64,000 nucleotides of DNA, from assembly GCF_945859705.1 (NCBI RefSeq), contig NC_079134.1:164087718-164151717 (forward strand). Direction: 5' to 3'. Positions 36,036 to 46,700 of the stretch are shown in pieces; the stretch's first letter is position 1; every line of letters starts with the position of its first letter. Below the pieces are notes generated by a model that made no database searches, had not been told where the DNA came from, and was given only the letters and a program-made list of their open reading frames with translations. Origin of the DNA: Episyrphus balteatus. Lineage: Eukaryota; Arthropoda; Insecta; Diptera; Syrphidae. Position numbers and translations under genes: made by a program.

Positions 36036-37409
36036 CTACTCTTTTATAGCAGCAGCAGTAGTAGTTGCTACTGATTTCTTAAATCGACGATACTTATTAT
36101 ATCCATATGGATTAACAATCTGATTTGGACGTCCCTGCAACTGTTGCGTCAATAATTGCTGCTGTTGTTGGTTTTGTTGCTGCTGCTCTTGTTGTTGTTG
36201 TTGCTGACGTTGTTGCTGTTGTTGAATATTTTGTTTTTGTTGTTGCTGTTGTAGATTTTGCTGCTGCTGATGTTGTGGTATTGTTGTGGTTCCAGTTTCC
36301 TGGAATTGCTGACCAAATGGTCTTTGTTGAAGTTGAGGGAATTGATTATCTGGTTGATATTGTCCAGAATTTTGCTGGTCATATATATTTTTTTGCAATT
36401 GCAATGGATTTAATTGTCCTGGACGAAGAGTTTGTTGTCCTTGAAATGGTTGCAGTGGAGTTTGGTAAGGATTGAGATTTGGATTGATATTTTGATTATA
36501 AGGTTGAAGACTCGCAATGTACTGTAAGGATTTAGCAATTGCATCTGGAATTGGGGGAGGTGTGGGTATATGAGCACCTTCTGCTCGAAAACCTATAAGG
36601 AAAATAAATTCGAAACATTTTCTTACAATCAAACTGTTTCTTACCATTCTCATCAGCAATATATGTTACTCGAATCGGAGTTCCTTCAGGCGATGTATAT
36701 GAATATGATCCTTGTACCACTTGTGCCTCAAGATCTTTCACTCCTGGATTCTTTATATAACCTTGAGCTTGAGCTGTAGTTCCATCACCCGATGAATATC
36801 CATAAGCAAAACTTCCATCATAGTTAATTTCATTCTGATAGGCAGTGATGGGCACAAAACCTTGTGGATTGTATTGTTGATAACCCCTATATGTAGGCTA
36901 AAAAATTATGAAAGTTAATCTCATAGCACTTTTCATCATAATTTTAGGAGAAAAAGTAAAAATATTTAAAATTAAGTTCGTTGCTCAACTCTTTTGTTTT
37001 GATCATGTATTCAATCTGATTTGATTTTGACGTCATGCGAGGGAAAACAATGACATTGTAGCTTAAAGTTTATTGTTGTTTATGACTTCTGATAAGATAT
37101 CAAATTGTTTCCGACAAATTGCACATCAAAATTCACGTGGTCGTTGGCACATGTTCGACATGAATTTACTTACCGGTGTCACAATTGGTGGCAGTGGAGT
37201 GGGAAATGGTTGTTGTCTCAAAAGTCCTTGTTGCCTTCGATAAGGATTCTGCTGGAATAATGAGTTTTGTTGACTTAAGCATCCACTCACACAAAGCAGT
37301 ACGACAAGTCCTATCGAGTCCTTTAGAAAATATACAAAAATTCGATGAAATTAATCCTTTTTAAAGGACTTTTGTTGCTTATTCTTACTCGAAACTTAGT
37401 TCTTTCCAT
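36036..37409 (-). CDS. RR-1 cuticle protein with polyglutamine tail, 325 aa (gene B; complement join 37407..37389, 37320..37174, 36897..36645, 36592..36036)
   Basis: A secreted structural protein predicted to bind chitin. Exon 1 (37409-37389) codes MERTKFR; exon 2 (37320-37174) completes the signal peptide (DSIGLVVLLCVSGCLS) and a Gln/Pro-rich linker. Exon 3 (36897-36645) and exon 4 (36592-36036) share the RR domain, joined through a split Gly codon inside ADENG|FRAEG. Introns of 68, 276 and 52 bp have GTAAG donors and AG acceptors and keep one frame. The RR-1 domain spans about residues 74-153 (YQNEINYDGSFAYGYSSGDG, then QGSYSYTSPEG, YIADENGFRAEG and IPTPPPIPDAIAKSL). Residues about 247-286 are polyGln interrupted by Asn, Lys and Arg; the tail contains KYRRFKK. 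It may correspond to Drosophila Cpr47Ee, from memory only. Note that the first exon runs 37409 down to 37389. Confidence 0.9.
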
Positions 37410-37477
37410 TAGTTATCCAAATATTTTCACCTAACTTGACAATGCACACGACAACCTCTTAATTCAATCAACCGACT

Positions 37478-37516
37478 TGCAATGATACAATGCGAGAGAA
37501 GATTCAAACTATTTAA
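37478..37516 (-). promoter_or_regulatory. Core promoter of gene B
   Basis: On the - strand TTAAATA starts at 37516 and TATCATTGC, initiator-like, lies about 33 bases downstream, placing transcription start near 37483, some 75 bases before the ATG at 37409. The TATA element is weaker than that of gene A. Confidence 0.5.
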
Positions 37517-37519
37517 GAA

Positions 37520-38574
37520 CTTCCTCAGAGTAGATTTCAACGCACCGAATGCAATGCAAGGTGCAGCGTATCTAATGAGCTGATGAGATAAAACTATTCG
37601 TATACGACGAACAACTAATCTTTGTACTATTTGAGATCTTTGTATTTATACAATCAACTAGTTGTAACTGAGTTTAGATATTTTAAGGCACAGCTGTGAA
37701 AATTTTCGTTTGTTTTTTTTTGTGTTTTTTTTCCCTCCCGATATTTTGTTCACCATGGTAATGGACTTATGGAGAGCTTCCTGTGAACGCACATCTTAGA
37801 CTTTTGATCTTTTTTTCTTTTGGTAACAAAAATCTTAAGATTTATAACGTTTTTCTTGTGTTTTAAATCTTATCGGTTGTGTTGTTTTTTTTTATTGACT
37901 ATTTTGTTCTTCGTTGATGAACTCTACCTTGTACCAAAAGTGATTAGCAGTAGCCTATCTAATAAATCTGTTTATATGTTTCTTCAAGCTTGTTCGTCGA
38001 GATGTTTTTTTTTAGTTTGTTAGATGAAATTGAAGTACAAATTCTTGTTGAAAGCCTAGGAATGTAGAAAAGAAGAATAATTTCCAGAGTGCATTTGGGA
38101 GTTTTTGAACAAAAGTTGGGGGAGGGAAAAACTAGTGGAAAATGATCTTTAACTAAAATTAGGAAGAGTTATTGTTTTTTTATTGGAATTTGGCAGAAGG
38201 ACAAATAGAAGGTGCCGCTGATGCATATTAAATTTGAAGATAGTACAAAAAAAGAGAACATCGTACTTGAAGTGATTTTTTCTTATTTAGTTAAAGTTTT
38301 ATTTTTTTTAAGATAGAAAATGAAATGCCTAACATATTCGTGGTAAAAACATTCTTTCATATACAATTTTGGAAATTTTAATATTAGCTGCATTCCTTTG
38401 GGAATATTTTTCTACTGCTTAGTAATTAAAGCTGCTTTGAACTACTTTTAGCATTTGACTTTTTAAATATGAATTTGATTTGCAAAAAGGGAGAACATGG
38501 CATAGAAATTATCAATCAAAATTACAAAAGTTTGAAATTTGGTCGCAATATGGTCAATTTTACTAAAGTTTAAA
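37520..38574. other. Upstream flank of gene B
   Basis: T-rich sequence with no supported ORF; it may include control DNA for gene B. Nothing specific is recognised. Confidence 0.45.
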
Positions 38575-38587
38575 GATAACTTACATA
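38575..38587. repeat. Left TSD of hammerhead element
   Basis: GATAACTTACATA, identical to 39025-39037. Confidence 0.8.
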
Positions 38588-39024
38588 GTAACGAAGAAAA
38601 AAATAACAAAAATAATAAAAATTATTTAAATTATTTCTATTTTAAGTGGAGCGATTGAATATAATTCAATTTTAAAGTTCAAGTGACCTCAACTCCAAAA
38701 TTTAAAATTGAATTATATTCAATCGCTCCACTTAAAATAGAAATAATTTAAATAATTTTTATTATTTTTGTTATTTTTTTCTTCGTTATTATATCAGCCT
38801 GACCACGGGCATACATTTTTCTAAGGTCTGAATTTAAACAAATTCCCTTTGAATATTAGAATTCACAGTATATTCATGCTGTGAGTTTTATATAGAGTCG
38901 GTAAACATCGACCAAAATAAGGCGTCTTAGTAAGGGTACGACAGATCTAACTGATGAGCCCACTGTCGTACCTGGGCGAAACGCTTTATAAATTTGGAGT
39001 TGAGGTCACTTGAACTTTAAAATT
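38588..39024 (+). mobile_element. Hammerhead-bearing small retroelement (retrozyme/PLE-like), 437 bp
   Basis: Direct 13-bp repeats GATAACTTACATA (38575-38587 and 39025-39037) flank the insert. The right part (about 38710-39024, 315 nt) is one complete unit with the hammerhead near its 3' side. The left part (about 38588-38702) is an inverted fragment whose reverse complement runs through the unit's last 30 nt (GGAGTTGAGGTCACTTGAAC and on) straight into the unit's first 80 nt (GAATTATATTCAATCGCTCC and on). That end-to-start junction does not exist in the single full unit, so the template was circular or tandem. No ORF, no poly(A). Retrozymes and Penelope-like elements are the known groups with hammerheads; reverse transcriptase would be supplied in trans. 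Confidence 0.78.
38917..38989 (+). ncRNA. Hammerhead ribozyme, type III topology
   Basis: Self-cleaving RNA motif. Stem III pairs ATAAGGCGT (38917-38925) with ACGCTTTAT (38981-38989), one G-U. The cleavage triplet is GTC (38924-38926), with cutting expected after 38926. Stem I is TTAG/CTAA (38927-38930 and 38947-38950). The core box CTGATGA is at 38951-38957, stem II is GCCC/GGGC (38958-38961 and 38974-38977), and the GAA of the second core box is at 38978-38980, followed by the A15.1-type base. All invariant core positions are present. Loop I (38935-38944) and loop II (38963-38972) are perfectly complementary over 10 bases. The helix that closes on the 5' and 3' ends is stem III, hence type III. 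Confidence 0.88.
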
Positions 39025-39037
39025 GATAACTTACATA
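39025..39037. repeat. Right TSD of hammerhead element
   Basis: GATAACTTACATA, identical to 38575-38587. Confidence 0.8.
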
Positions 39038-39461
39038 ATGCAGGTAACACTTTTGGAGGCTATTTTAATTTGTCAATTTGAAATTTATTATCCCGATTCA
39101 TTTATACTACTGGCGTTTTTCTCTTCAAACAAGCAAATTTTGTCTACCCTCTGCCGCTGTTTAACTTCACGTAGAACTTTTTAAACCTCTTATTAGGCTC
39201 CATGTGCATCCGATTCTCCGCATGGCTTTTTGAACCCCATATTGGCTCATTATTATTTACCGCGATTTCAAAACAACTCATGTCAGCCATTCTGATTCAA
39301 TTCTTCAAACTCGTAACATGTTGATTCCCCAAAAAAAAAAGTGCGAAAGTAGAGACAACTTGCATAGAGCTTCATATTGGCACCTCAACAAAAATTTATT
39401 GCAAAAGTCTCCAAAGACATGTTCAAAAAAATAATTAAAGGTCGAAAATGCAAGTTTTTCG
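39038..39461. other. AT-rich intergenic DNA
   Basis: Nothing recognised between the hammerhead element and the next inverted-repeat element. Confidence 0.5.
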
Positions 39462-39463
39462 TA

Positions 39464-39909
39464 CACTGAGGGAAAAAACAACTTAAAATCAACGAAAACC
39501 ACGTTGATTCAACTATTTTTCGGAATGATTTTGCGTTGAAGACTAAAATTTTAAAATCAAAGTAGAACATCGTTAGTTTAAAGTGGTTTTCACTTACAAA
39601 ACATACTTAAATCAAAGTTGTTTCAACTTTGAAAAAAGCATCAATTTTAATTTAAAAAAAAAAGAAAAAATTGGCAGCCATGGGGATTGAACCTACAACT
39701 CTTGGATCTCAAGTCGAATGCTTTACCACCGTGCTATCTAACTGTTGAAAACTAGGGTGATAAAATGCAACAAAAGCTAAAGTGCGACAAAAATCGAAAA
39801 TTTGTTTACGTTGTTTCAAATTTAGTTTAAAGATGTTCCATGTTAGTTTTTTCAGCGTTAAATCAACGTTGACCATATTACATTTAACATTGCGTTTTTT
39901 CCTTCAGTG
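39464..39909. mobile_element. TA-flanked inverted-repeat element with tRNA-like insert (446 bp)
   Basis: Begins CACTGAGGGAAAAAA and ends with TTTTTTCCTTCAGTG, with TA on both sides (39462-39463 and 39910-39911). The left part (39480-39545) is the reverse complement of the right half of the 220-bp MITE at 3204-3423, so this is a longer member of that family that gained a tRNA-like module in the middle. No coding potential. Confidence 0.82.
39672..39742 (-). ncRNA. tRNA-Ser-like sequence inside the CACTGAG element
   Basis: On the - strand: A-box-like TAGCACGGTGGTAAAGC, anticodon region TTCGACTTGAGATCCAA with TGA in the anticodon position (similar to tRNA-Ser), B-box-like GGTTCAATCCC, ending GGCTGCCA. 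T6 and T10 runs follow on that strand (39670-39665 and 39663-39654). The acceptor stem does not pair cleanly and the variable arm is short, so it is derived rather than functional. Confidence 0.6.
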
Positions 39910-39911
39910 TA

Positions 39912-42403
39912 TAAGACACTAAAGTGATGATAGTTGTTAAAATTTTGATAACGTACAATTTGTAAAAAGAATTCAAGAACATTTGTTAAAATTTTTACTT
40001 AAATTTTAAAAATTGTAAATTTTCAAAAAAAAGCAATTTTTTTAAAATTCTCTAAAAATAAGTTTTTGGTTTTTGGCTTCTTAAAAATAAATCTTTTCTT
40101 CAAGAGTTGTGTGTGAAAAATAATTTTTCACACTCCTCTCTTAACTCATGTCATGTATGGAAATAATATACAATTTTTAAGAAGATGGTCATCAACCTTA
40201 ACCACGAAGACTAAAAGAGTACAAATAAATGAGGTTTTATAAAATATTTTTAAATCGCTTTAGAAAATTTCAGAAGTATTTTTGTGAAAATTAACAAATT
40301 TTTTGATTTATTTTTTAGTTTAAATTTTTTTGTTTCAAATAGTAATTTCATACGAATGATATATCAATTTTATTTTGAAATTTTTTGTCCAATCTTTATA
40401 GGTGTAAATAAAAATATTTGCATCAAAAGAGGTACAGCTCTATTTTTTAATTTTAGGCAGATCGAGATTGCAAAAAGTTGCCGTAATTGCTATTATATTT
40501 TATCTAATCTATTTAAAAAATAATGTTATACCTACGGGTAAAAATAAAATTTTAATTACTACTGCTTTTTTTAATTTTTAAAAATAGAGCTGTATCCTGT
40601 ACCCCTTTTGATACAAGGTCTCCAATTTTATTCTTGTATGAATTTTTAAATAAAAAGCTGTGAAATTCTAATCAACTTCAACCATAAAAGCAAGTACATG
40701 CGACCCTGTATTTTATTTTAAATAGTTTAGTCAAACAAAATAATCCAATCTTCTTCCTCAGAGACATTAAAAGATATGAAAGATGAAGATAATTTAATAT
40801 AAGTATTGGTTTGAAAATTAGTTCTAATTATTGCGAAATCTAGTGCTCAAAATATTTTAACTCACCCTAGATAAAAATAAGATTTCATATTTATGATTGA
40901 TATTTTTTTCCCTACGAGTTATTCATTTTTTTAAGCAAATAAATATATTATGTGAAGCTTAGAGGTTTGATTTGAAGCATAACACACGATGACAATTATT
41001 ACAATATCTCTCAACTAAGAAAATTATTCATTTGCATGTCATCCCTTCACCAAGATACTCACTTTATCTTGATCTTTATTACAACAAATACCATATTTAA
41101 AATTAAATTAATTAAAACAATTATTACATTGCAAAATTCATGTTGCCATTCGTGTTCATCTTCATTTACTTTTGTCTACAAAATAAACACAAATCAAAAA
41201 TTCTCAACTCTATGCCTCGAGTTTTAAAAACATCCATACAATGAATTTGATGAAATTCATTATTTTCCCAGAGCAATTTGTCATCCGTTGACTCGATTAC
41301 TTTAATTACGGATGTCTTTAGGCACTTGTCAAACCTCTGATCTATATATTGTTTTCGTCATAAAAAAAGCTCTCTGTCTCGACAGAAAAAAAAAAATAAA
41401 TATAAATTCATAATAATATTTATAGCGCCTAACAAATTTGTCGTAAAGTCGTGGGAGTTTTCGCATTTTTATACATAAAACATGATCCATACATCACACA
41501 CCGACACGACTGCAACGACGATGATGACTATTACTATGCGACGACGACGAGAGTTGTAAATGCTTGCAATAAAACATCTTTTGGTTTGTTTTTACAGGTG
41601 GGATTTATGGGAGTTTATTTTTTGTTTTATTTGCTGAAACTAATGCAATGATGTATATCTTCTCGTATATTGTTCCTAAAAGATGGCATCTTGATATAAA
41701 AATGCTAAGCATTCTTAGTTTTGATGCTGCTTAATTGAGGTTTGAGATGATTAATTGATTGTGACAACGAGTGTAGTTACTGTTCTATTACTTCATCATC
41801 GAATCAGATTGAATAGGGTTACCAAGGTGCCAAAAATGTATAGTTTAAAATTGTTTGATTTCTTTTAATTTTTACTGATTAAATTTTTCCTTTAGAGAGA
41901 AGTCTTTTTAACTATTCCAATCGTTCTAAATACAAACAACTAACAAATAATGGTAAAAATACATATTTTTAAGAGCATTTAACTGGTCTTCTTCTTAGAA
42001 ACACTATATTTAATATAATTTTAGAAAAAGGAGAGCCTGTATTTAAGACGGGTTTTTCTTAGAACACATTTTTTTCATAAGTACACAAATAAAATTAAAA
42101 CATTTTCAGAAAAGTTTGCATTTTTTGAGATTAAACGATAAAATAAACTCTCTTATCTTAAGAAAAGTGTAAACACACGAAACGTCGCACTGTGCGGCAC
42201 TCTTTGGACAAAAAGAAAAAAAATATTTACAAAAGTAACGGTTATATAGTCTAATAACCAAACCATTGGAAAACAAAACTTTTTTCCCATTGGGCAGAAT
42301 AGTTTTTCGGCAAAGTCTGCTGCAACTATGCATTGGCAACAAGAAAAAATCATTTTAGTCAGCCTGGTTTGGTAAGTCCGAACGATTATTATTAATGTTT
42401 AAT
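39912..42403. other. Intergenic DNA
   Basis: Contains an imperfect hairpin (about 40418-40617, arms around GGTACAGCTCTATTTTT) and, on the - strand at 40687-40722, ATACAGGGTCGCATGTACTT, similar to the terminus of the 26187 family. 41000-41830 is less AT-rich. No gene supported. Confidence 0.45.
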
Positions 42404-42405
42404 TA

Positions 42406-43769
42406 TACAGGGTGTCCGGTAGAAAATGGATAAGCCTGAAATGGCTGATAGGTGCACTTTTGACTGTTTTGAAACCGAATAGAAAAAGTTTCTATCGCAA
42501 CCAGTTTAGAAAATATTAGCTTTTTTTCGTTCAGTGTACTTAAAATTTCATCATCTTACGTTTTCTTTAACCACAACCACGAATGAATGAATTTAATAAA
42601 TTTCTTATTTTTATAATTTTCTACAATAATTGGCTTACTACATAAGAAGTTAAAAGTTTTACAACTGTTGCATCTTTTCTTTAAAAAAATTTTGAAATTT
42701 GTTTTTGGATGCAAAATGTGAAAAAAAATTTTATGAAAATTTTCAAACACCTGTGGTATAAAACAAATCCATAGGAACGTAGGTGGCCAACTTTTTTAAA
42801 AATATGCGCGTCCAAAGGGGATTGCAGAATGGTAAAAGTTTTTATCAAATCTAGAGTTTCTAGGAAGTTATTGGTACCAAAGTGCAAAAATAGCCTATTA
42901 ATTTAATAAATTATTTTAACAGTAAAATCTTAAATTTTTCACATTGCTGCCACAAATGCATTTTTTTAATCAGTCATATTTAACAATAATTCTTCTTACA
43001 CATAACTATTCAAAAAGCGTTATAACCGTTAAACAATGGCTATAAAAAAGTAATTTAACTTTTTTTTTTAATGCAAAGTAGAAAAAAATATGTGTTTGCT
43101 AATTTGCTAATAACCAGTTTAACCGTTGTTCAACGGTTATAACGCTTTTTAAATAGTTATGTGTAAGAAGAATTATTGTTAAATATGACTGATTAAAAAA
43201 ACTGATGGAATAAATGCATTTGTGGCAGCAATGTGAAAAATTTAAGATTTTACTGTTAAAATAATTTATTAAATTAATAGGCTATTTTTGCACTTTGGTA
43301 CCAATAACTTCCTAGAAACTCTAGATTTGATAAAAACTTTTACCATTCTGCAATCCCCTTTGGACGCGCATATTTTTAAAAAAGTTGGCCACCTACGTTC
43401 CTATGGATTTGTTTTATACCACAGGTGTTTGAAAATTTTCATAAAATTTTTTTTCACATTTTGCATCCAAAAACAAATTTCAAAATTTTTTCAAAGAAAA
43501 GATGCAACAGTTGTAAAACTTTTAACTTCTTATGTAGTAAGCCAATTATTGTAGAAAATTATAAAAATAAGAAATTTATTAAATTCATTCATTCGTGGTT
43601 GTGGTTAAAGAAAACGTAAGATGATGAAATTTTAAGTACACTGAACGAAAAAAAGCTAATATTTTCTAAACTGGTTGCGATAGAAACTTTTTCTATTCGG
43701 TTTCAAAACAGTCAAAAGTGCACCTATCAGCCATTTAAGGCTTATCCATTTTCTACCGGACACCCTGTA
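42406..43769. mobile_element. Giant inverted-repeat element, TACAGGGTGTCC family (copy 2)
   Basis: Both ends read TACAGGGTGTCCGGTAGAAA inward, with TA on each side (42404-42405 and 43770-43771). Arms of about 640 bp are nearly identical; the right arm carries a short extra segment near 43202 (CTGATGGAATAA) and the centre near 43060-43110 is unpaired. It shares the first 12 terminal bases and overall design with 7198-8278. Identical 68-codon ORFs in the two arms simply mirror each other and have no recognisable domain. No transposase. Confidence 0.87.
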
Positions 43770-43771
43770 TA

Positions 43772-46700
43772 CAATATTTTGGAAATCAATTGGAGGTGTT
43801 TAAATTTTTTTTTATTTTGAAAATAACCATATAAATTCCTTTTTTTTTGCAAAGTTCAGGAACTTTGAATAGACGTAAAAAATAACCTACTCAAAATATC
43901 CTGTAATTTGTACAGAAACGCATGTTTGGCTATATGCCACTGTATAAATTTACTGCTACAAACTGCTACACTATTTTTATAATTTTTTAACAGCGTAGAT
44001 CAAGCCATAAAATACATTTTTGTGTAATTAAAAGTTTTCTCGTATGAGATAAGGACAATTTAAGGGGTGATTCTTGGGTTTATTCTAAGAAAGAAATTGT
44101 TTAGAGTAATGCTCTATCTGCAAAGTTCATACCACGTTACGATGATTTTACAAAACTCTTACTTTTGCATACCTTTACTCATGTTAATGATGATTTCTCT
44201 GTTAAAACAATTAGTAGAAACAAAGTTAAGATTTTTGTTTTTAGAAAAAAATGTTATTCTTTTGAACTGCGTTTAAGAAATTTTGATATCTTTTTTGGTT
44301 GCTCGGATATTAATTTTTTATTGCCCATAATAATTTTTGACTGAGGCCAATTTTCTTCGAGAAAATGTGCTATAAACATAGCGTTTTATTAATTAATTTT
44401 TATGATGGAAGCAATAATAAACAAAAATGTTATACACAAGTTTACCAAAAAACTTAAATGTAAATTTTATGATACTTAGGAAAACCTGCACTAGGAAAAA
44501 TCTTAAAAAGATTTGTCTTTAAAAGTTAAGAAAATCAAATGTTTTTTTTTTGTAGTTTGAGATAATTTTTATTTGAAGTGCAGTTACAAAAAATATTTAA
44601 AGACCCATCCTTGATTTGGTAAAAGTAAGATCAAAGCATTAATAAGTTATGCCCTGAGAGTTTTCAAATTCTGAGAGCCTTATTTATAACTACTCTTTGA
44701 ACATAATACTTCAGGGTTAAAGTATAGACTATATAACCACACGAGTTTTGAGGTATGTAGATATATGCAGCATTATGTTATTCTATATTGCAAAAACTTA
44801 AGCCAGTATACATTTTTAAAGAGGAACATGATTTTTGCGGCATCCTTTGGACAAAAGTAGCGTAGCCACTTTTAAGCAATGAACCAAACGATACTGGCAA
44901 CTGCAACTAAAAAGCCAAACAAATGGAAAATAATAACTTAGGTTATCCCTCATCAGAGAAGAAATTCCGTCTTTAAAAAATATTTATGAAATCAAAACTT
45001 GTGTTTTATCTTAAGAGTTTCTATGTTAAGCTAATTTTGTACAAATAAATAGTAAAATGTACCTATAAATTGAAGAAAATGATTTTTGTCCAAATTTTCT
45101 TCAAAAGGCCGCACTTTGCGTCGTCGAAGTAAAAGGTACCTAGAAATAATAAAACCCTCTTAGAATTAAATTTAGGTATTGAAGAAAGATCACGAAAATT
45201 GGGAGATTTTATACTTTCCGAAAAAAAAAATTATAATTTTCTATATTCGTCACAGTGGATAAAAAATATGTGTTTAAAAAAATAATAATTTAAAAATTGA
45301 TTGGTTAAAAAAATCATAAAATTGACTTTTTAAAAATTTTTTCCTAATCTTCTATGTAAAACTACTCTCAAATTGGTCAAATTTCTTATTAAGAGAAAAT
45401 TTATAAATTAAAGAAAACTTTTAGAAACAATCTAAAAATATTTTTTTTTTGTTTAAAGATATTAGCTCGGAAAAACAGTATCTTTATAACCAAATTGTAT
45501 CGATTTGTTGTATTCATTCTATATTTTGTATGCATACCCGTAATCGGGTATAATTAAATTATTTTAAAGCAAGCGAATAGTCAACAGAAGTTATAGTATA
45601 AGTTCCATAAAAATAAGAATAAGAATAATTGTTTTTTTTTTTTTTTTCTTTAGAATTTCAACTTCAACAGTCACTGTGGTGTATGAGTAACATTTTTCGT
45701 TCTATAGAAAAACGTTCAGTTTAATATAATAAAATTCCAAAAACCCCTTCCCCCTCCATTAAATTTAAAAAGACACCATTTAAAACTGGAAATTTTAAAA
45801 TTTGTATGCGATTTGACAGATTTCTAATTATTAATGTGGACTTCAAGGATTGTGAATGAATTGGGCCTTTTTTCAAATTTTGAAATAATAAATACGTTTG
45901 TTTTGAAAATTCAATGCTCTTTATTAGTTTTGTTTAAAGTAAAAATAACTGGCTTGTTGTTTTCGATTTTTTTTTAATAAAACCAAACAAAACCACTTTT
46001 TTTTTTAAATACCTTTATTTTTGTATTTTACGTGGCTGAAATTAATTTATGAAACATTAAACTATCTTTTACTATTTTTTTAAATTCAGAAATTTATAAG
46101 TTTACAATAAAGAGTTTCGGTTTGGAAAAACCCTGATTTAGTAATTTTTTTGTGTAATCTTAAAAATCTAAGGGCCTTCTGAATCAATCACCTAAGTTGG
46201 TATGCTTTAAAACATGACAAACTGTGTGACAATTATCATCCAAAGTTCTTCGAAGTCCTCCGATTATGCAGGTTGTCTTAAAACCGCTTAGGGAGTTTCT
46301 GGATAAGTGATATTTCCTGTTGAAATAATTTACGAAAAATGATGATTCTTAGATTAAATTATGGTTTGGCAACTCTGTTTAAACCGATTCTAGAGCCAAT
46401 TTTTCATATCTCATTTATAGTTTTGACGTTTTTTGTCTGTCTACGGATGCAATTCTCGATTAGGAACTAAGAGTCAATCCTAGATAATATATAAATGCAA
46501 TATCTCGAAACCCCATAATACCCAACCCATTTTTGCTGCTTCCAACTTTCAAAGAATATAGTGGGGGTTAAAGGAAGAGGAACAGATTAATTATGCTTAC
46601 CATTGGCCATTAATCAAAATTTTATAATATAGCTTTTTGCAAAATGTTTCTATTAAGTCATAAAGAAGAACTTTACCAAGCAAAGTACAGCATTTTAGCA

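Noticed and set aside
36125..36475. 116-codon ORF on the + strand opposite gene B
   Set aside because: Antisense shadow of CAG/CAA repeats.
42681..43554. Identical 68-codon ORFs on opposite strands
   Set aside because: They are mirror copies in the two arms of one inverted-repeat element, without domain similarity.
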